From NCBI GenBank assembly GCA_002373855.1, contig DFKO01000116.1:1-25831 (forward strand): a stretch of DNA of 25,831 bases, written 5' to 3'. Of the stretch, positions 7,932 to 15,931 are shown one piece after another. Each line of letters starts with the position of its first letter. The stretch's first letter is position 1. The notes beneath the pieces are model-generated. The model saw only the letters and a program-made list of their open reading frames with translations, made no database searches and was not told the origin of the DNA. Source of the DNA: Lachnospiraceae bacterium UBA3643 (lineage in GTDB: Bacteria; Bacillota; Clostridia; Lachnospirales; Lachnospiraceae). Position numbers and translations under genes: made by a program.

Positions 7932-9323
7932 TTAATAATGCCTGATCACTTCAAATCTCTGGAGAGATACTTCGTCGTCATATTCGGGGATACCTGCTTT
8001 TCTCTTTGCTATCGCTATCTGATCCTTTACGGTATCCACGCCCTCTAAATCCGGGAGCAGCAGTCCCCTTTTTAATCCTTTTGTGACTATGACTCCGTAT
8101 CTCTTTACATCAAGCTTATCTTCCGAGTCTATATCCTCAGGTTCTCCGAGGATATCCACATTTATATCAAGCCATTTAAGTTCATCAGGTTTTATGGGAT
8201 TAAATCTCGGATCCTTTGTGGATGCACTTATGGCATTGCCGATTATCTCTTTTGCAATATTTTCTCTTGTGGCCAGTATCGTACCTATACAGCCTCGGAG
8301 GTTCCCTTGCTTATGTATCGAAACAAATGCTCCTGCGGTTTTATTTATCATCTCTTTTGGCAGGTTATCCGGTACATCAATGATATTTCCGTTTGTTATA
8401 TATTCCTCTATGGTTTTCCTTGCGAGATTTACATACGGATCGCTTTTTGATCTTTTCTCTTCCAGCTCTTTCAGACTCTTATCAAGATATATGTCAAGAA
8501 ATTTTCTGTCACTATCTTCTTCACCTGTGGGATAAAAGCTGCATATACCGTATCCTACGCCGGTCACATCTTCATGGGAATACTCTGTCGCTTTAACCTT
8601 CTCTCCGTCAAACGCTCCCGCCATTATGATAAATGAGCGGTGACCACACTCTGCTGCCTTCTCGCAGAAATGTTCATCAAAATCAAACAGTTCTCCGAAT
8701 GCGCCTCTGCCGCATACGTCCATTATGCGCCTGTCATACTCGGGCCCTTCCTTGGCGTATCCGTACGGTCCGTATGTCTGCAGCTTATGAGAGAGGTCTC
8801 CGCTTCCGATAAACACTGCTTTTCTACCAAGTATTCCCACGGCTTCTTTAATGAGCTGTCCCAATTTGTAGTGGTCGGAAAACGGCAGACCCGACAGTCC
8901 GATTCTCACTATCTTTCCGCCTTTATATTTCTGCCTGATAAAATAAAGAGGCACCATCGTTCCATGATCGAGACTGCTGTCCCTCTCTCCCATTGTTCCT
9001 GCATTAAGGCTTTCTCTGACAGCCAGCTCATCAATTACCTCTACAAGTTCGCTGTCATACGCTTCATTAAACTTTACTTCAGGGGCTCCAAATGACATAA
9101 AGCTCCCCTTTGCGCTTTTTCCGGGTGAAATATGAAAATAATCAGAATACATCACAGAATGTGGACTTGTGATTATGATCGTGTCAGGAGCTATGACCGA
9201 TATTTCATCAGCAACTTTCTCATAGCTCTCTATTGTTTTTCTGACCTGCTCTTCACTTCCATGTCCCACTTCCTTTACTATCATGGGCGGATGAGGAACC
9301 ATAAATCCTGCAACAATTGACAT
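7932..9323 (-). CDS. AmrB-AmrA fusion (Memo-like dioxygenase fold plus AMMECR1 domain)
   Basis: This is a 463-residue two-domain protein. Residues 1-265 form a class III extradiol dioxygenase/Memo fold: PHPP (His11), SPHS (His55), DHGT (His120) and SGDLSHK (Asp176, His179) are the conserved metal-site or pocket motifs. Residues about 295-463 are an AMMECR1 domain with the hallmark LRGCIG at 342-347, followed by DPRFNPI. In many organisms these are separate genes (AmrB and AmrA); here they are one chain, read just before the partner radical SAM gene. An AAGGGAG-like site precedes the ATG. The fusion implies the two domains act on the same substrate, which is still unknown. Cytosolic; no signal peptide is seen. 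Confidence 0.92.
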   Translation of the reverse strand: MSIVAGFMVPHPPMIVKEVGHGSEEQVRKTIESYEKVADEISVIAPDTIIITSPHSVMYSDYFHISPGKSAKGSFMSFGAPEVKFNEAYDSELVEVIDELAVRESLNAGTMGERDSSLDHGTMVPLYFIRQKYKGGKIVRIGLSGLPFSDHYKLGQLIKEAVGILGRKAVFIGSGDLSHKLQTYGPYGYAKEGPEYDRRIMDVCGRGAFGELFDFDEHFCEKAAECGHRSFIIMAGAFDGEKVKATEYSHEDVTGVGYGICSFYPTGEEDSDRKFLDIYLDKSLKELEEKRSKSDPYVNLARKTIEEYITNGNIIDVPDNLPKEMINKTAGAFVSIHKQGNLRGCIGTILATRENIAKEIIGNAISASTKDPRFNPIKPDELKWLDINVDILGEPEDIDSEDKLDVKRYGVIVTKGLKRGLLLPDLEGVDTVKDQIAIAKRKAGIPEYDDEVSLQRFEVIRHY

Positions 9324-9353
9324 GCCTGTTTCTCCCTTCCTTTATACCAAAAA

Positions 9354-9989
9354 CTAAACCCCGTTCTTTTTACAGATATCATTTAAACAGCACTTATCGC
9401 AGTATGGCGTGGTTCTCGCCGTGCAGATAAGCCTGCCGTGATCCACGAATCGGTGACAAAGCGCGTTGCCTTCCTCAGGCGGTACTATCTTCCATAAAGC
9501 ATCTTCTACTTTCTTCGGATCCTTTTCGTTTTTAACAAGGCCGATTCTGTTGGATAATCTGATACAGTGAGTATCCGTCACTATGGCAGGGCCACCGAAT
9601 ACATCGCCGATTATTAAATTGGCACTTTTTCTGCCGACTCCCGGCAGTGTTAACAATTCGTTCATGGTGCCGGGCACCTCATCGTGATAGACTTCGTGGA
9701 GCATCTTCATACAGCCGCTTATGTCTCTTGCCTTGCCGTTACTTAAACCGCAGGGACGGATTATCTTCTCTATCTCTTCTACCGGCGCATCGGCCAGAGC
9801 CTTTATAGTAGGGTATTTTTTATACAGAAGAGGTACGATCCTGTTTACTCTCTCATCCGTACACTGGGCTGCGAGACGGACACTGATCAGGAGTTTCCAC
9901 GGCTCATTATAAACAAGAGAACATCCGGAATCCGGATATTCTCTTTTAAGACGCTTTATTATTTCCAATACCAACTGTTTTTTTGTCAT
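9354..9989 (-). CDS. nth: Endonuclease III (DNA glycosylase/AP lyase)
   Basis: This 211-residue base-excision repair enzyme removes oxidised pyrimidines and cleaves the abasic site. The helix-hairpin-helix LPGVGRKSAN carries the catalytic Lys121, and VTDTH carries the catalytic Asp139. The C-terminal iron-sulfur loop has four cysteines (189, 197, 200, 206) with spacing x7-x2-x5; the first gap is one residue longer than the x6 of the E. coli enzyme. The length is normal for the family. Its ATG overlaps the stop of the upstream glycosyltransferase gene in an ATGA, so the two are translationally coupled, and it leads into the amr genes after 30 bp. Confidence 0.95.
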   Translation of the reverse strand: MTKKQLVLEIIKRLKREYPDSGCSLVYNEPWKLLISVRLAAQCTDERVNRIVPLLYKKYPTIKALADAPVEEIEKIIRPCGLSNGKARDISGCMKMLHEVYHDEVPGTMNELLTLPGVGRKSANLIIGDVFGGPAIVTDTHCIRLSNRIGLVKNEKDPKKVEDALWKIVPPEEGNALCHRFVDHGRLICTARTTPYCDKCCLNDICKKNGV

Positions 9990-11077
9990 AACTTTGCAAA
10001 TACTTTCTTATATTCCCTGCGTACTTTGTAGTCAGCATATCTGTCTTTACGCAGGTGTGCATACTCGGTGTAGATTTTTTCTGCATTTGATCCGTTTATT
10101 CGGAGCTTTTCCGAATAGTTACTGTCCATATCGGACCATTCATCAAAGGGCATACCCGGGATCTCATTTACGGTGAGGACTTCCCTCCTCGCGATGGGGA
10201 TCGTATTTACAAACATAGCTTCCTGGAGTACTCCCGATGTCTGATTAGTATATGCACTTTTGCTGTACGGCAATATCGTATATCTGGCTGATGAGAGCAT
10301 GTCCATATACTCCTCATCGGTTAAGTACTTATCAATGATGGTGACATTATCCGATGCCATCTTTTTAAGGGTTTCGAGCCGCTCTTTATCATAGAATCTG
10401 CCTGCTATGGTGAGTGGATAATCCATCATGGAAAATACTGATACCAGCTCTTCAAGCTGCTTACCGTCTCCCATGGTTCCGAGGCATACTACCTCATCAC
10501 GTTTTTCTTTATTAAGGTATTTATCATATTTTTCCATGGAATATACATAGTCCGGGATAAATACCGTCTCGCACTTTCCGTATTTAAAGGAAGGGCCGGT
10601 TGATATAATAAGGTCTATCTTTTTCTTTGCCTTATTGAATATGAACTGACGAAATACCCCGGCTATACCTCCCTTAAAGCCTTCTTTAAACATTGTGACA
10701 ACTATTTTTTTGTCACGGGGCTTTTTATTCAGAGCGAGCCATAGCATAAAGTACCATTCGATATTAAAAAACCAGAGAATGTCTTCATTAGACTGACTGA
10801 CAGCCAGACTGATATTTTTAAACATATTCAGCTTTCCGTCGATCCTGGTCGCCAGAGTCTTTTTTGAATGCATTACAACTCTGCGGGGCAGTACTCTTGA
10901 GTTTTTCTGTATCTCCCTGTCTGTCTCCCGGAGGATATTTTTTGGAGCATATACTCTTACGAAATAATCATCTTTTATGAAATTGTAATATTCCTTCAGT
11001 ACTTTGGGACAGTGACCTACAGGTTTATCCTGCTCGTCACATCTGCCCTGGTACTCTGCCATTCCTATACTTTTCAT
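9986..11077 (-). CDS. Glycosyltransferase-like protein (GT-B fold)
   Basis: This 363-residue cytosolic protein resembles GT-B glycosyltransferases in its second half: a phosphate-loop-like start VVCLGTMGDGKQLEELVSVF, the strand LTIAGRFYDKERLETLKKM, then ITIIDKYLT-type sequence and DMLSSARYTILPYSKSAYTN, where family members bind the nucleotide sugar, ending with SGVLQEAMFVNTIPIARR. The first half is more divergent. No membrane helix is seen. The acceptor is unknown; the neighbours (nth, amr genes) give no hint of a polysaccharide cluster. The chosen ATG has almost no Shine-Dalgarno, with a TATAAT box only 7 bp upstream, so the start or mode of initiation is uncertain. A second in-frame ATG is five codons downstream. 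Confidence 0.75.
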   Translation of the reverse strand: MKSIGMAEYQGRCDEQDKPVGHCPKVLKEYYNFIKDDYFVRVYAPKNILRETDREIQKNSRVLPRRVVMHSKKTLATRIDGKLNMFKNISLAVSQSNEDILWFFNIEWYFMLWLALNKKPRDKKIVVTMFKEGFKGGIAGVFRQFIFNKAKKKIDLIISTGPSFKYGKCETVFIPDYVYSMEKYDKYLNKEKRDEVVCLGTMGDGKQLEELVSVFSMMDYPLTIAGRFYDKERLETLKKMASDNVTIIDKYLTDEEYMDMLSSARYTILPYSKSAYTNQTSGVLQEAMFVNTIPIARREVLTVNEIPGMPFDEWSDMDSNYSEKLRINGSNAEKIYTEYAHLRKDRYADYKVRREYKKVFAKL

Positions 11078-11084
11078 ATCTTTA

Positions 11085-11100
11085 ATTATACCAAATTATA
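11085..11100 (-). promoter_or_regulatory. Tandem TATAAT boxes close to the glycosyltransferase start
   Basis: Minus-strand TATAAT occurs at 11100-11095 and again at 11090-11085. The nearer box ends 7 bp before the ATG at 11077, so transcription from it would begin at or very near the start codon. No good -35 box is visible; TTGTTT lies 19 bp upstream of the nearer box but is part of the terminator T-run. Confidence 0.35.
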
Positions 11101-11105
11101 AACAC

Positions 11106-11143
11106 AAAAAAACAACTCCCCCGTGTATGTATGCACGAAAGAG
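11106..11143 (-). terminator. Terminator downstream of pgeF
   Basis: On the minus strand CTCTTTCGTG (11143-11134) pairs with CACGGGGGAG (11125-11116) over 10 bp including three G-U pairs, with an 8-nt loop, followed by TTG and seven T. The plus-strand RNA cannot form the same stem, so this is specific to minus-strand transcripts arriving from pgeF, about 170 bp after its stop. Confidence 0.65.
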
Positions 11144-11313
11144 CTATTTTTTTACCAAACACCCTTTTATACGGTTTTCCCTTTATACTCTGCTGTAGGA
11201 GCTGCCTTGTGAATTTCTCACTGGCTTATAAGAAAATTATACACATGGAGTGTTGCAGAAGTGTTGTACTATATATCATATCGCGCATAAGTGTCAGATT
11301 ATTCAGGATATTT

Positions 11314-12147
11314 TTATGGAATCATAATCATCGATGCCTGACTGCCCCTTTCTCCCTTTGTATATCTGTGGGACCAATATTTATCGGGGTTGCACATGGT
11401 ACAATCTTCTATGATCTCGATATTGGCCTCCAGGAGTCCTGAATTTATGAGGCTCCTCTTTAATGTTCCCTTCAGATCAAGCATATATTTGCCGTTTTCT
11501 TTTTTGTCATATAGTCCGTATGTCATACCGGACAGGAGATTTTCCACTCCGGCGATCACATCGTCACCGACTTCAAAGCAGCATCTGCCTATGGCCGGTC
11601 CTATGCAGGCCTTTATATTGTCATACTCTGCACCGAGGATGCACATTTTTTCAATGGCATTATGCTGGATATCGGCCACCGTGCTGCGCCATCCGCAGTG
11701 AACGGCTGCTATGACACCGCTCTCCTCATCGGCCATGAGCAGGGGAATACAGTCTGCTGTAAATACAGCGAGAGGTACGCCTGGGATATTTGTCACATAT
11801 CCGTCTGATTCAAAAAGCTCATCATATCCGTAGGCAGGTCTTGCATCCTCTTTATAAACCATCATCACTTCCTTGCCATGGACTTGTTTGCCACAGACAA
11901 ATGATTCGGTCCCCATACCACATGATTTAAGGAATCTTTTATAATTCTCCTTAACATTTTCCTCATCATCTCCCCTGTTCATACCCAGGTTTAATGACGA
12001 GAAAATCCCCTGACTTTTCCCACCTTTTCTGGTGGAGAAGCCATGGGGATATGATATCAGTTTTGATCTTACAGTATCGACACCGGAGATATCGATACCA
12101 TCATCCGTGATCTTTTCTTTTTTTAATTTTCCGAAAATATTAAACAT
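11314..12147 (-). CDS. pgeF: Peptidoglycan editing factor / purine nucleoside phosphorylase-like YfiH protein
   Basis: This 277-residue protein belongs to the YfiH/PgeF (laccase-domain, DUF152) family, whose members include a peptidoglycan quality-control protein and zinc-dependent nucleoside phosphorylases or deaminases. The three zinc ligands are clear: His90 in KQVHG, Cys133 in TADCIPLL and His150 in AAVHCGWR. GPAIGRCCFEVG and a C-terminal CT...YWSHR segment are also typical. Its ribosome binding site is weak. It is 104 bp downstream of uvrC on the same strand and is followed by a terminator at 11106-11143, so it may be the last gene of that operon or have its own promoter in the gap. Confidence 0.92.
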   Translation of the reverse strand: MFNIFGKLKKEKITDDGIDISGVDTVRSKLISYPHGFSTRKGGKSQGIFSSLNLGMNRGDDEENVKENYKRFLKSCGMGTESFVCGKQVHGKEVMMVYKEDARPAYGYDELFESDGYVTNIPGVPLAVFTADCIPLLMADEESGVIAAVHCGWRSTVADIQHNAIEKMCILGAEYDNIKACIGPAIGRCCFEVGDDVIAGVENLLSGMTYGLYDKKENGKYMLDLKGTLKRSLINSGLLEANIEIIEDCTMCNPDKYWSHRYTKGERGSQASMIMIP

Positions 12148-12251
12148 ATTTAATATTTTACTTATTCAGATCATTCTTTTCAATGGGGTTCTTTTCAGCG
12201 CTCCGAAAGGGATACTGTCACATAAACTGTTGCAAAAGCATTGTAACTCTT

Positions 12252-14180
12252 TTAATTATCCGTATTTTTTTCTTTATGAAAAAATTCATATACTGCTCTG
12301 GCTGCATTTACAGGCAGTCCGGCTCTTTCCATGAGCTCTTCCTCTGTAGCTTCTTTTAACTCATCAATTGATGAATATGCCTTCATGAGGGCCATGCGCC
12401 TTGAAGGTCCTACACCGGGTATCTCATCGAGGACTGAGTGTACCTGATTTTTGGTCCGCAATGACCTGTGAAACTCGATCGCAAACCGGTGGGCTTCGTC
12501 CTGTACTCTCGTTATCAGCTTAAATGCTTCGCCGTGGGTATCTATCGGAAGCTCTTCATTATTAAAGAGCAGACCTCTGGTCCTGTGATGGTCATCCTTG
12601 ACCATACCGCAAACGGGGATATCAAGTCCGAGATCCTCAAGTACCTCAAGAGCTACTCCCACCTGACCCTTTCCGCCATCCATTAAGAGCAGGTCGGGAA
12701 ATTTTGCAAATTTAACATATCCGGATCCCTGCTCATCTTCCTTTACCGTATCTCTCTCCGATAAGCCGTGGGAAAATCTTCTGGTAAGGGCTTCCCTCAT
12801 ACATTCATAATCGTCAGGCCCGGCAACCGTCTTTATCTTAAATTTTCTGTAATCGCTCTTCTTCGGTTTTCCCTTCTCAAATACGACCATGGAAGCCACA
12901 TTGGCAAAGCCACTTGTATTCGATATATCGAAGGCCTCCATTCTTTCTATGGACGGGATTCCGAGCAGTCTCTCTATCTCCTTTACCGCTCCCGTCGTCC
13001 TTGCCTCCTCAAGCTTTATCTTTTCCTTATCCTTTGAGAGTATGAGCTTTGCGTTGTTTTCGGCAAGCTCCATAAGCTTTTCCTTTTGTCCTATTTTAGG
13101 GATCTTTAAATAAACCCTGCTGCCCTTTTGACCTGTAAGCCAATCCTCGATCATGGCAGTCTTTGATTTATTATCTCCCACATTTTCGTTATCATTCTCA
13201 TCGCCAAGCTCACAGGGGATCATAATCTCTCTCGGAATATACGGCGTACCTCCGTAAAACTGCATCAGGAAATTTGATAATATATCTTTGATATCGTTCT
13301 CCTCGGCACCGAGTGACATATAGTAATGCTCCCTGCCCGTCATACGGCCGTTTCTGACAAAAAATACATTTACAACGGCATCCTCGCCCTCAACTGCTGC
13401 CGCAATGATATCCTTATCCTCCTGGGCACTGTCCTCTATCTTCTGCTTCTGGGAAACGGATACCACACTTTCAAGGAGATCCCTGTATTTAATGGCTTCT
13501 TCAAATTCCATATTGTCCGATGCCCTCTGCATCTTTTCGCGAAGCTCTCTTTGGATGGGCGCATAATCACCGCCAAGGAAATCAAGGGCTTTTTTCACCC
13601 TCTCGGCATAATCCTCCCTTGATATATTGCCCTGACAGGGAGCGCAGCACATACCCATATGGTAATTAAGGCATGGTCTCTCCTCGGCCTTTTCTCCGAA
13701 TTTTATTTTTTTATTGCAGGTCCTGAGACAATACAGCTTGTTGATAAGATCGAGGGCCTCTTTTACGGAAGCCGCGCTGGTGTAGGGTCCGAAGTATTTT
13801 GCCTTATCCTTTTCCATCTTTCTGGAAAAGATCACTCTCGGATATTCCTCATTCACGGTTACCTTGATATACGGATATGTCTTATCGTCCATGAGCATCG
13901 TATTATATTTTGGACGATGCTCCTTGATCAGGTTGTTTTCAAGCACTAGTGCCTCAAGCTCCGAGTCGGTGATGATATACTCAAAATAATTGATGAGTCT
14001 CACCATCATATCGATTTTCGGACCCCGGCCGATATTCTCACGAAAATAAGAACGAACACGATTGTGGAGATTAACTGCTTTCCCCACGTAGATAATCGTA
14101 TCGTTCTTATCACGCATTATATATACTCCGGGATTTTTCGGAAGCTTTTCAAGTTCTTTCTGAAAATCGAAATCCTTCAT
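12252..14180 (-). CDS. uvrC: Excinuclease ABC subunit C
   Basis: This 642-residue nucleotide-excision repair nuclease makes the dual incision with UvrB. The N-terminal GIY-YIG domain starts at GVYIMRDKNDTIIYVGKA. A four-cysteine cluster follows (RTC, RPC, GMC, APC) at the place of the UvrC iron-sulfur site. The UVR motif is near MEFEEAIKYRDLLESV, and the RNase H-like nuclease domain contains EAFDISNTSG and LLMDGGKGQV. C-terminal helix-hairpin-helix repeats come last (IPGVGPSRRMALMKAYSSID). The length is normal. An AAAGGAT site precedes the ATG, and the gene begins 7 bp after the pseudouridine synthase stop, so they are co-transcribed. Confidence 0.97.
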   Translation of the reverse strand: MKDFDFQKELEKLPKNPGVYIMRDKNDTIIYVGKAVNLHNRVRSYFRENIGRGPKIDMMVRLINYFEYIITDSELEALVLENNLIKEHRPKYNTMLMDDKTYPYIKVTVNEEYPRVIFSRKMEKDKAKYFGPYTSAASVKEALDLINKLYCLRTCNKKIKFGEKAEERPCLNYHMGMCCAPCQGNISREDYAERVKKALDFLGGDYAPIQRELREKMQRASDNMEFEEAIKYRDLLESVVSVSQKQKIEDSAQEDKDIIAAAVEGEDAVVNVFFVRNGRMTGREHYYMSLGAEENDIKDILSNFLMQFYGGTPYIPREIMIPCELGDENDNENVGDNKSKTAMIEDWLTGQKGSRVYLKIPKIGQKEKLMELAENNAKLILSKDKEKIKLEEARTTGAVKEIERLLGIPSIERMEAFDISNTSGFANVASMVVFEKGKPKKSDYRKFKIKTVAGPDDYECMREALTRRFSHGLSERDTVKEDEQGSGYVKFAKFPDLLLMDGGKGQVGVALEVLEDLGLDIPVCGMVKDDHHRTRGLLFNNEELPIDTHGEAFKLITRVQDEAHRFAIEFHRSLRTKNQVHSVLDEIPGVGPSRRMALMKAYSSIDELKEATEEELMERAGLPVNAARAVYEFFHKEKNTDN

Positions 14181-14187
14181 ATATCCT

Positions 14188-14871
14188 TTAATTTAATGAA
14201 AAACTCATGGTTTCCTGGCTCTTTGGATGAATAAATTCAAGGGATACGGCTTTTAGAGCAACATTTTTAATGCCATGCTCCCTTGAATATCTCACGGAAT
14301 CTTCACTGCCGTACTTCTGATCGCCAAGGAGAGGACAGCCAGCATTAGCCATCTGCAGTCTGATCTGGTGATGTCGTCCCGTAAATAAATGGATCCTAAG
14401 TAAACTGGTCTCATCGTCTGAGGAAATAACCGTATATTCAAGCCTGGCCTCTTTTGGTTTATACTTTGTGGCATTTACTTTTACATCATCGTCTTCACTG
14501 ACTATAAAGCTCTGATTGGAACCGGTATCCATCGCCATTATATCAGTCAGAAATCCGCTTCCTGAATCCGGCTTTCCGTAAACTCTTGCCTCATAAATCT
14601 TTTGCATCTTTTCATTATCTTCATTTAACCCGACCTGTTTTGTCAGGGATGCAGCCGCATCCTTTGTCTTTGCAAATACAAGGATGCCTTCAACTGGCTG
14701 ATCGAGACGATGTACTACATAGACCAGTGGCTTTTCATTATTATCATGAAGATAATTTTTCAGCTCACTCTCCATATCCGGCATGCCGGGCTTCCTTGTC
14801 TGGACCGGGAGCCCCGCCGGCTTATGGCAGACTATTATGTCTTTATCTTCATACAAAATCTTCGTACGCAT
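14188..14871 (-). CDS. RluA-family pseudouridine synthase
   Basis: This 227-residue enzyme isomerises uridine to pseudouridine in structured RNA. The signature HRLDQPVEG carries the catalytic Asp57. IIVCHKPAGLPV near the start and LFTGRHHQIRLQ with GDQKYG near the end are the other RluA motifs. There is no N-terminal S4 domain, so this is the short form; the RNA target cannot be told from sequence. Its ATG shares one base with the stop of the upstream lipoprotein gene (TAATG) and it is directly followed by uvrC, which indicates coupled expression. Confidence 0.92.
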   Translation of the reverse strand: MRTKILYEDKDIIVCHKPAGLPVQTRKPGMPDMESELKNYLHDNNEKPLVYVVHRLDQPVEGILVFAKTKDAAASLTKQVGLNEDNEKMQKIYEARVYGKPDSGSGFLTDIMAMDTGSNQSFIVSEDDDVKVNATKYKPKEARLEYTVISSDDETSLLRIHLFTGRHHQIRLQMANAGCPLLGDQKYGSEDSVRYSREHGIKNVALKAVSLEFIHPKSQETMSFSLN

Positions 14872-15587
14872 TACTGCCCCATATACATACTGTAGCCGTT
14901 TTTATCACTGCCTGTTAAAACTATGGTCATCTTGTCAGGATCATATACTCTGACTGTGCCAAAATCTATTTCGTCACCGTTCTTGCCGGAAGCCTTTACG
15001 GATATGCTTAAATCCGTAGCACTGTAAAGAGCGCTCTTATCCGTCATGGAATAGACAAACTCTGATCCGTCGCTTAAGTTTTCTGTATTTAAAATATCAA
15101 AATCTGTCATGGTACCGGTAGACAATGTCACATATATATGTGTCAGCTTCATACCTGTTGTGTTGACAAAAATCATTTTGTCATTATGCTGCTCATTGTA
15201 CACAGGAGCTGCCGGCATCTCATCTCCGGCTGTCAGATCTCCCTCTGTCAGGTCTCCCTCTGTCTGTGGCAGAGCATTGTCGGAAACCGGTTCTGCACCG
15301 ATCAGATTGTCTGATACCGCATTATCTGATATGGTATTTTCAGATGCAGTCTCTCCATCCTGGGCCACACTTGTATAAAGTCCTGTAACGCTCTCGCCCT
15401 CATCGATCTCGCTATAATCTGTTGTATCTGTATCGCCCATGGGCTCTGTGAGAGCCCCTGTCATATCTATCGCTGTCGGATCCTCATTGATCAGATTTTC
15501 CGAGATGCTGCCACCTTTCTTTCCACATGCTGTAAATGTGAGGGCTGCTGTTAAGATTATTATTGTTTTTACCAGCTTTTTTTTCAT
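14871..15587 (-). CDS. Small lipoprotein with Ser-Asp-Asn repeats
   Basis: This 238-residue protein has a lipoprotein signal (Cys21 in LTFTAC). Residues about 25-130 are acidic, low-complexity linker with repeated S-D-N units (NTISDNAVSDN, PVSDN) and repeated Glu-Gly-Asp-Leu-Thr. The C-terminal domain of about 100 residues (from MIFVNTTGMKLTHIYVTLS) is a predicted beta fold, with VKASGKNGDEIDFGTVRVYD near the end; I do not recognise the family. Exposed on the outer face of the membrane. It leads a set with rluA-like, uvrC and perhaps pgeF, all cytosolic nucleic acid or cell-wall genes, so the link may be transcriptional only. The ribosome binding site is weak. Confidence 0.8.
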   Translation of the reverse strand: MKKKLVKTIIILTAALTFTACGKKGGSISENLINEDPTAIDMTGALTEPMGDTDTTDYSEIDEGESVTGLYTSVAQDGETASENTISDNAVSDNLIGAEPVSDNALPQTEGDLTEGDLTAGDEMPAAPVYNEQHNDKMIFVNTTGMKLTHIYVTLSTGTMTDFDILNTENLSDGSEFVYSMTDKSALYSATDLSISVKASGKNGDEIDFGTVRVYDPDKMTIVLTGSDKNGYSMYMGQ

Positions 15588-15614
15588 GTTTCTATGTCTT
15601 TCTTTAATACACTT

Positions 15615-15643
15615 ATTATATGGGTATGTATGTTATCTGTCCC
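15615..15643 (-). promoter_or_regulatory. Possible promoter for the lipoprotein-uvrC operon
   Basis: Minus-strand TATAAT (15620-15615) lies 17 bp after GGGACA (15643-15638). The -35 half is part of the repeated core of the neighbouring inverted-repeat element, so that element may supply part of this promoter. The leader to the ATG at 15587 would be about 20 nt. Confidence 0.45.
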
Positions 15644-15825
15644 AAATCGGTGCAACGCATTCGGCAAGCTAACTGCAAACATACTGTAAAGATTTGCCAT
15701 ATGTGAGCCACCGATAAAACCGGTGTCTCACAACCCTATGTCAAATCTCAACAGTATGTAAGCAGTGGATCTCGCCTCATGCTAAAAACGCACCGTTAAT
15801 CATTTGGGACAGACAACATACATAC
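15624..15825. repeat. Long imperfect inverted-repeat element (MITE-like or structured RNA)
   Basis: The outer arms (15624-15647 and 15802-15825) are 24 bp each with one mismatch; the left arm begins GTATGTATGTTATCTGTCCC. An inner hairpin has arms 15673-15713 and 15721-15765 around a 7-nt loop (ATAAAAC), with paired blocks CTGC, ACATACTGT, AGATTTG, CATA, TGTGAG and CACCG separated by short mismatches. Between outer and inner arms, further blocks pair (CGGTGC with GCACCG, GCAT with ATGC). Nearly the whole 202 bp thus folds on itself. No coding frame fits it. It lies between the GH5 gene and the lipoprotein gene. Confidence 0.75.
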
Positions 15826-15930
15826 TCTGCCGAAATCGTTTATATCAATACAACGGACAGGTAACATACATATACTGCCGACATCGCTTATATCAATACA
15901 ACAGAGACAGATAACATACATATCACGTCC
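15808..15930. repeat. Short tandem array, two and a half units of 48-50 bp
   Basis: Copies begin at 15808, 15856 and 15906, each with GACAG, two variable bases, AACATACATA. The first two continue through CTGCCGA.ATCG, then TTATATCAATACAAC; the third stops after about 25 bp, one base before the GH5 stop codon. The first copy's core is also the right arm of the inverted element, and an inverted copy forms its left arm. The array would be the 3' untranslated region of the GH5 mRNA. Confidence 0.75.
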
Positions 15931-15931
15931 C

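Noticed and set aside
8083..9320. Long plus-strand frames opposite the AmrB-AmrA gene
   Set aside because: They lie fully antisense to a recognised gene and have no ribosome binding sites or family motifs.
11144..11313. Small gene or RNA between pgeF and its terminator
   Set aside because: No frame with a ribosome binding site and no conserved RNA fold was recognised.
15808..15930. CRISPR-like array from regularly spaced repeats
   Set aside because: The whole 48-50 bp unit is repeated, spacers are not unique, there are only two and a half copies, and no cas genes are nearby.
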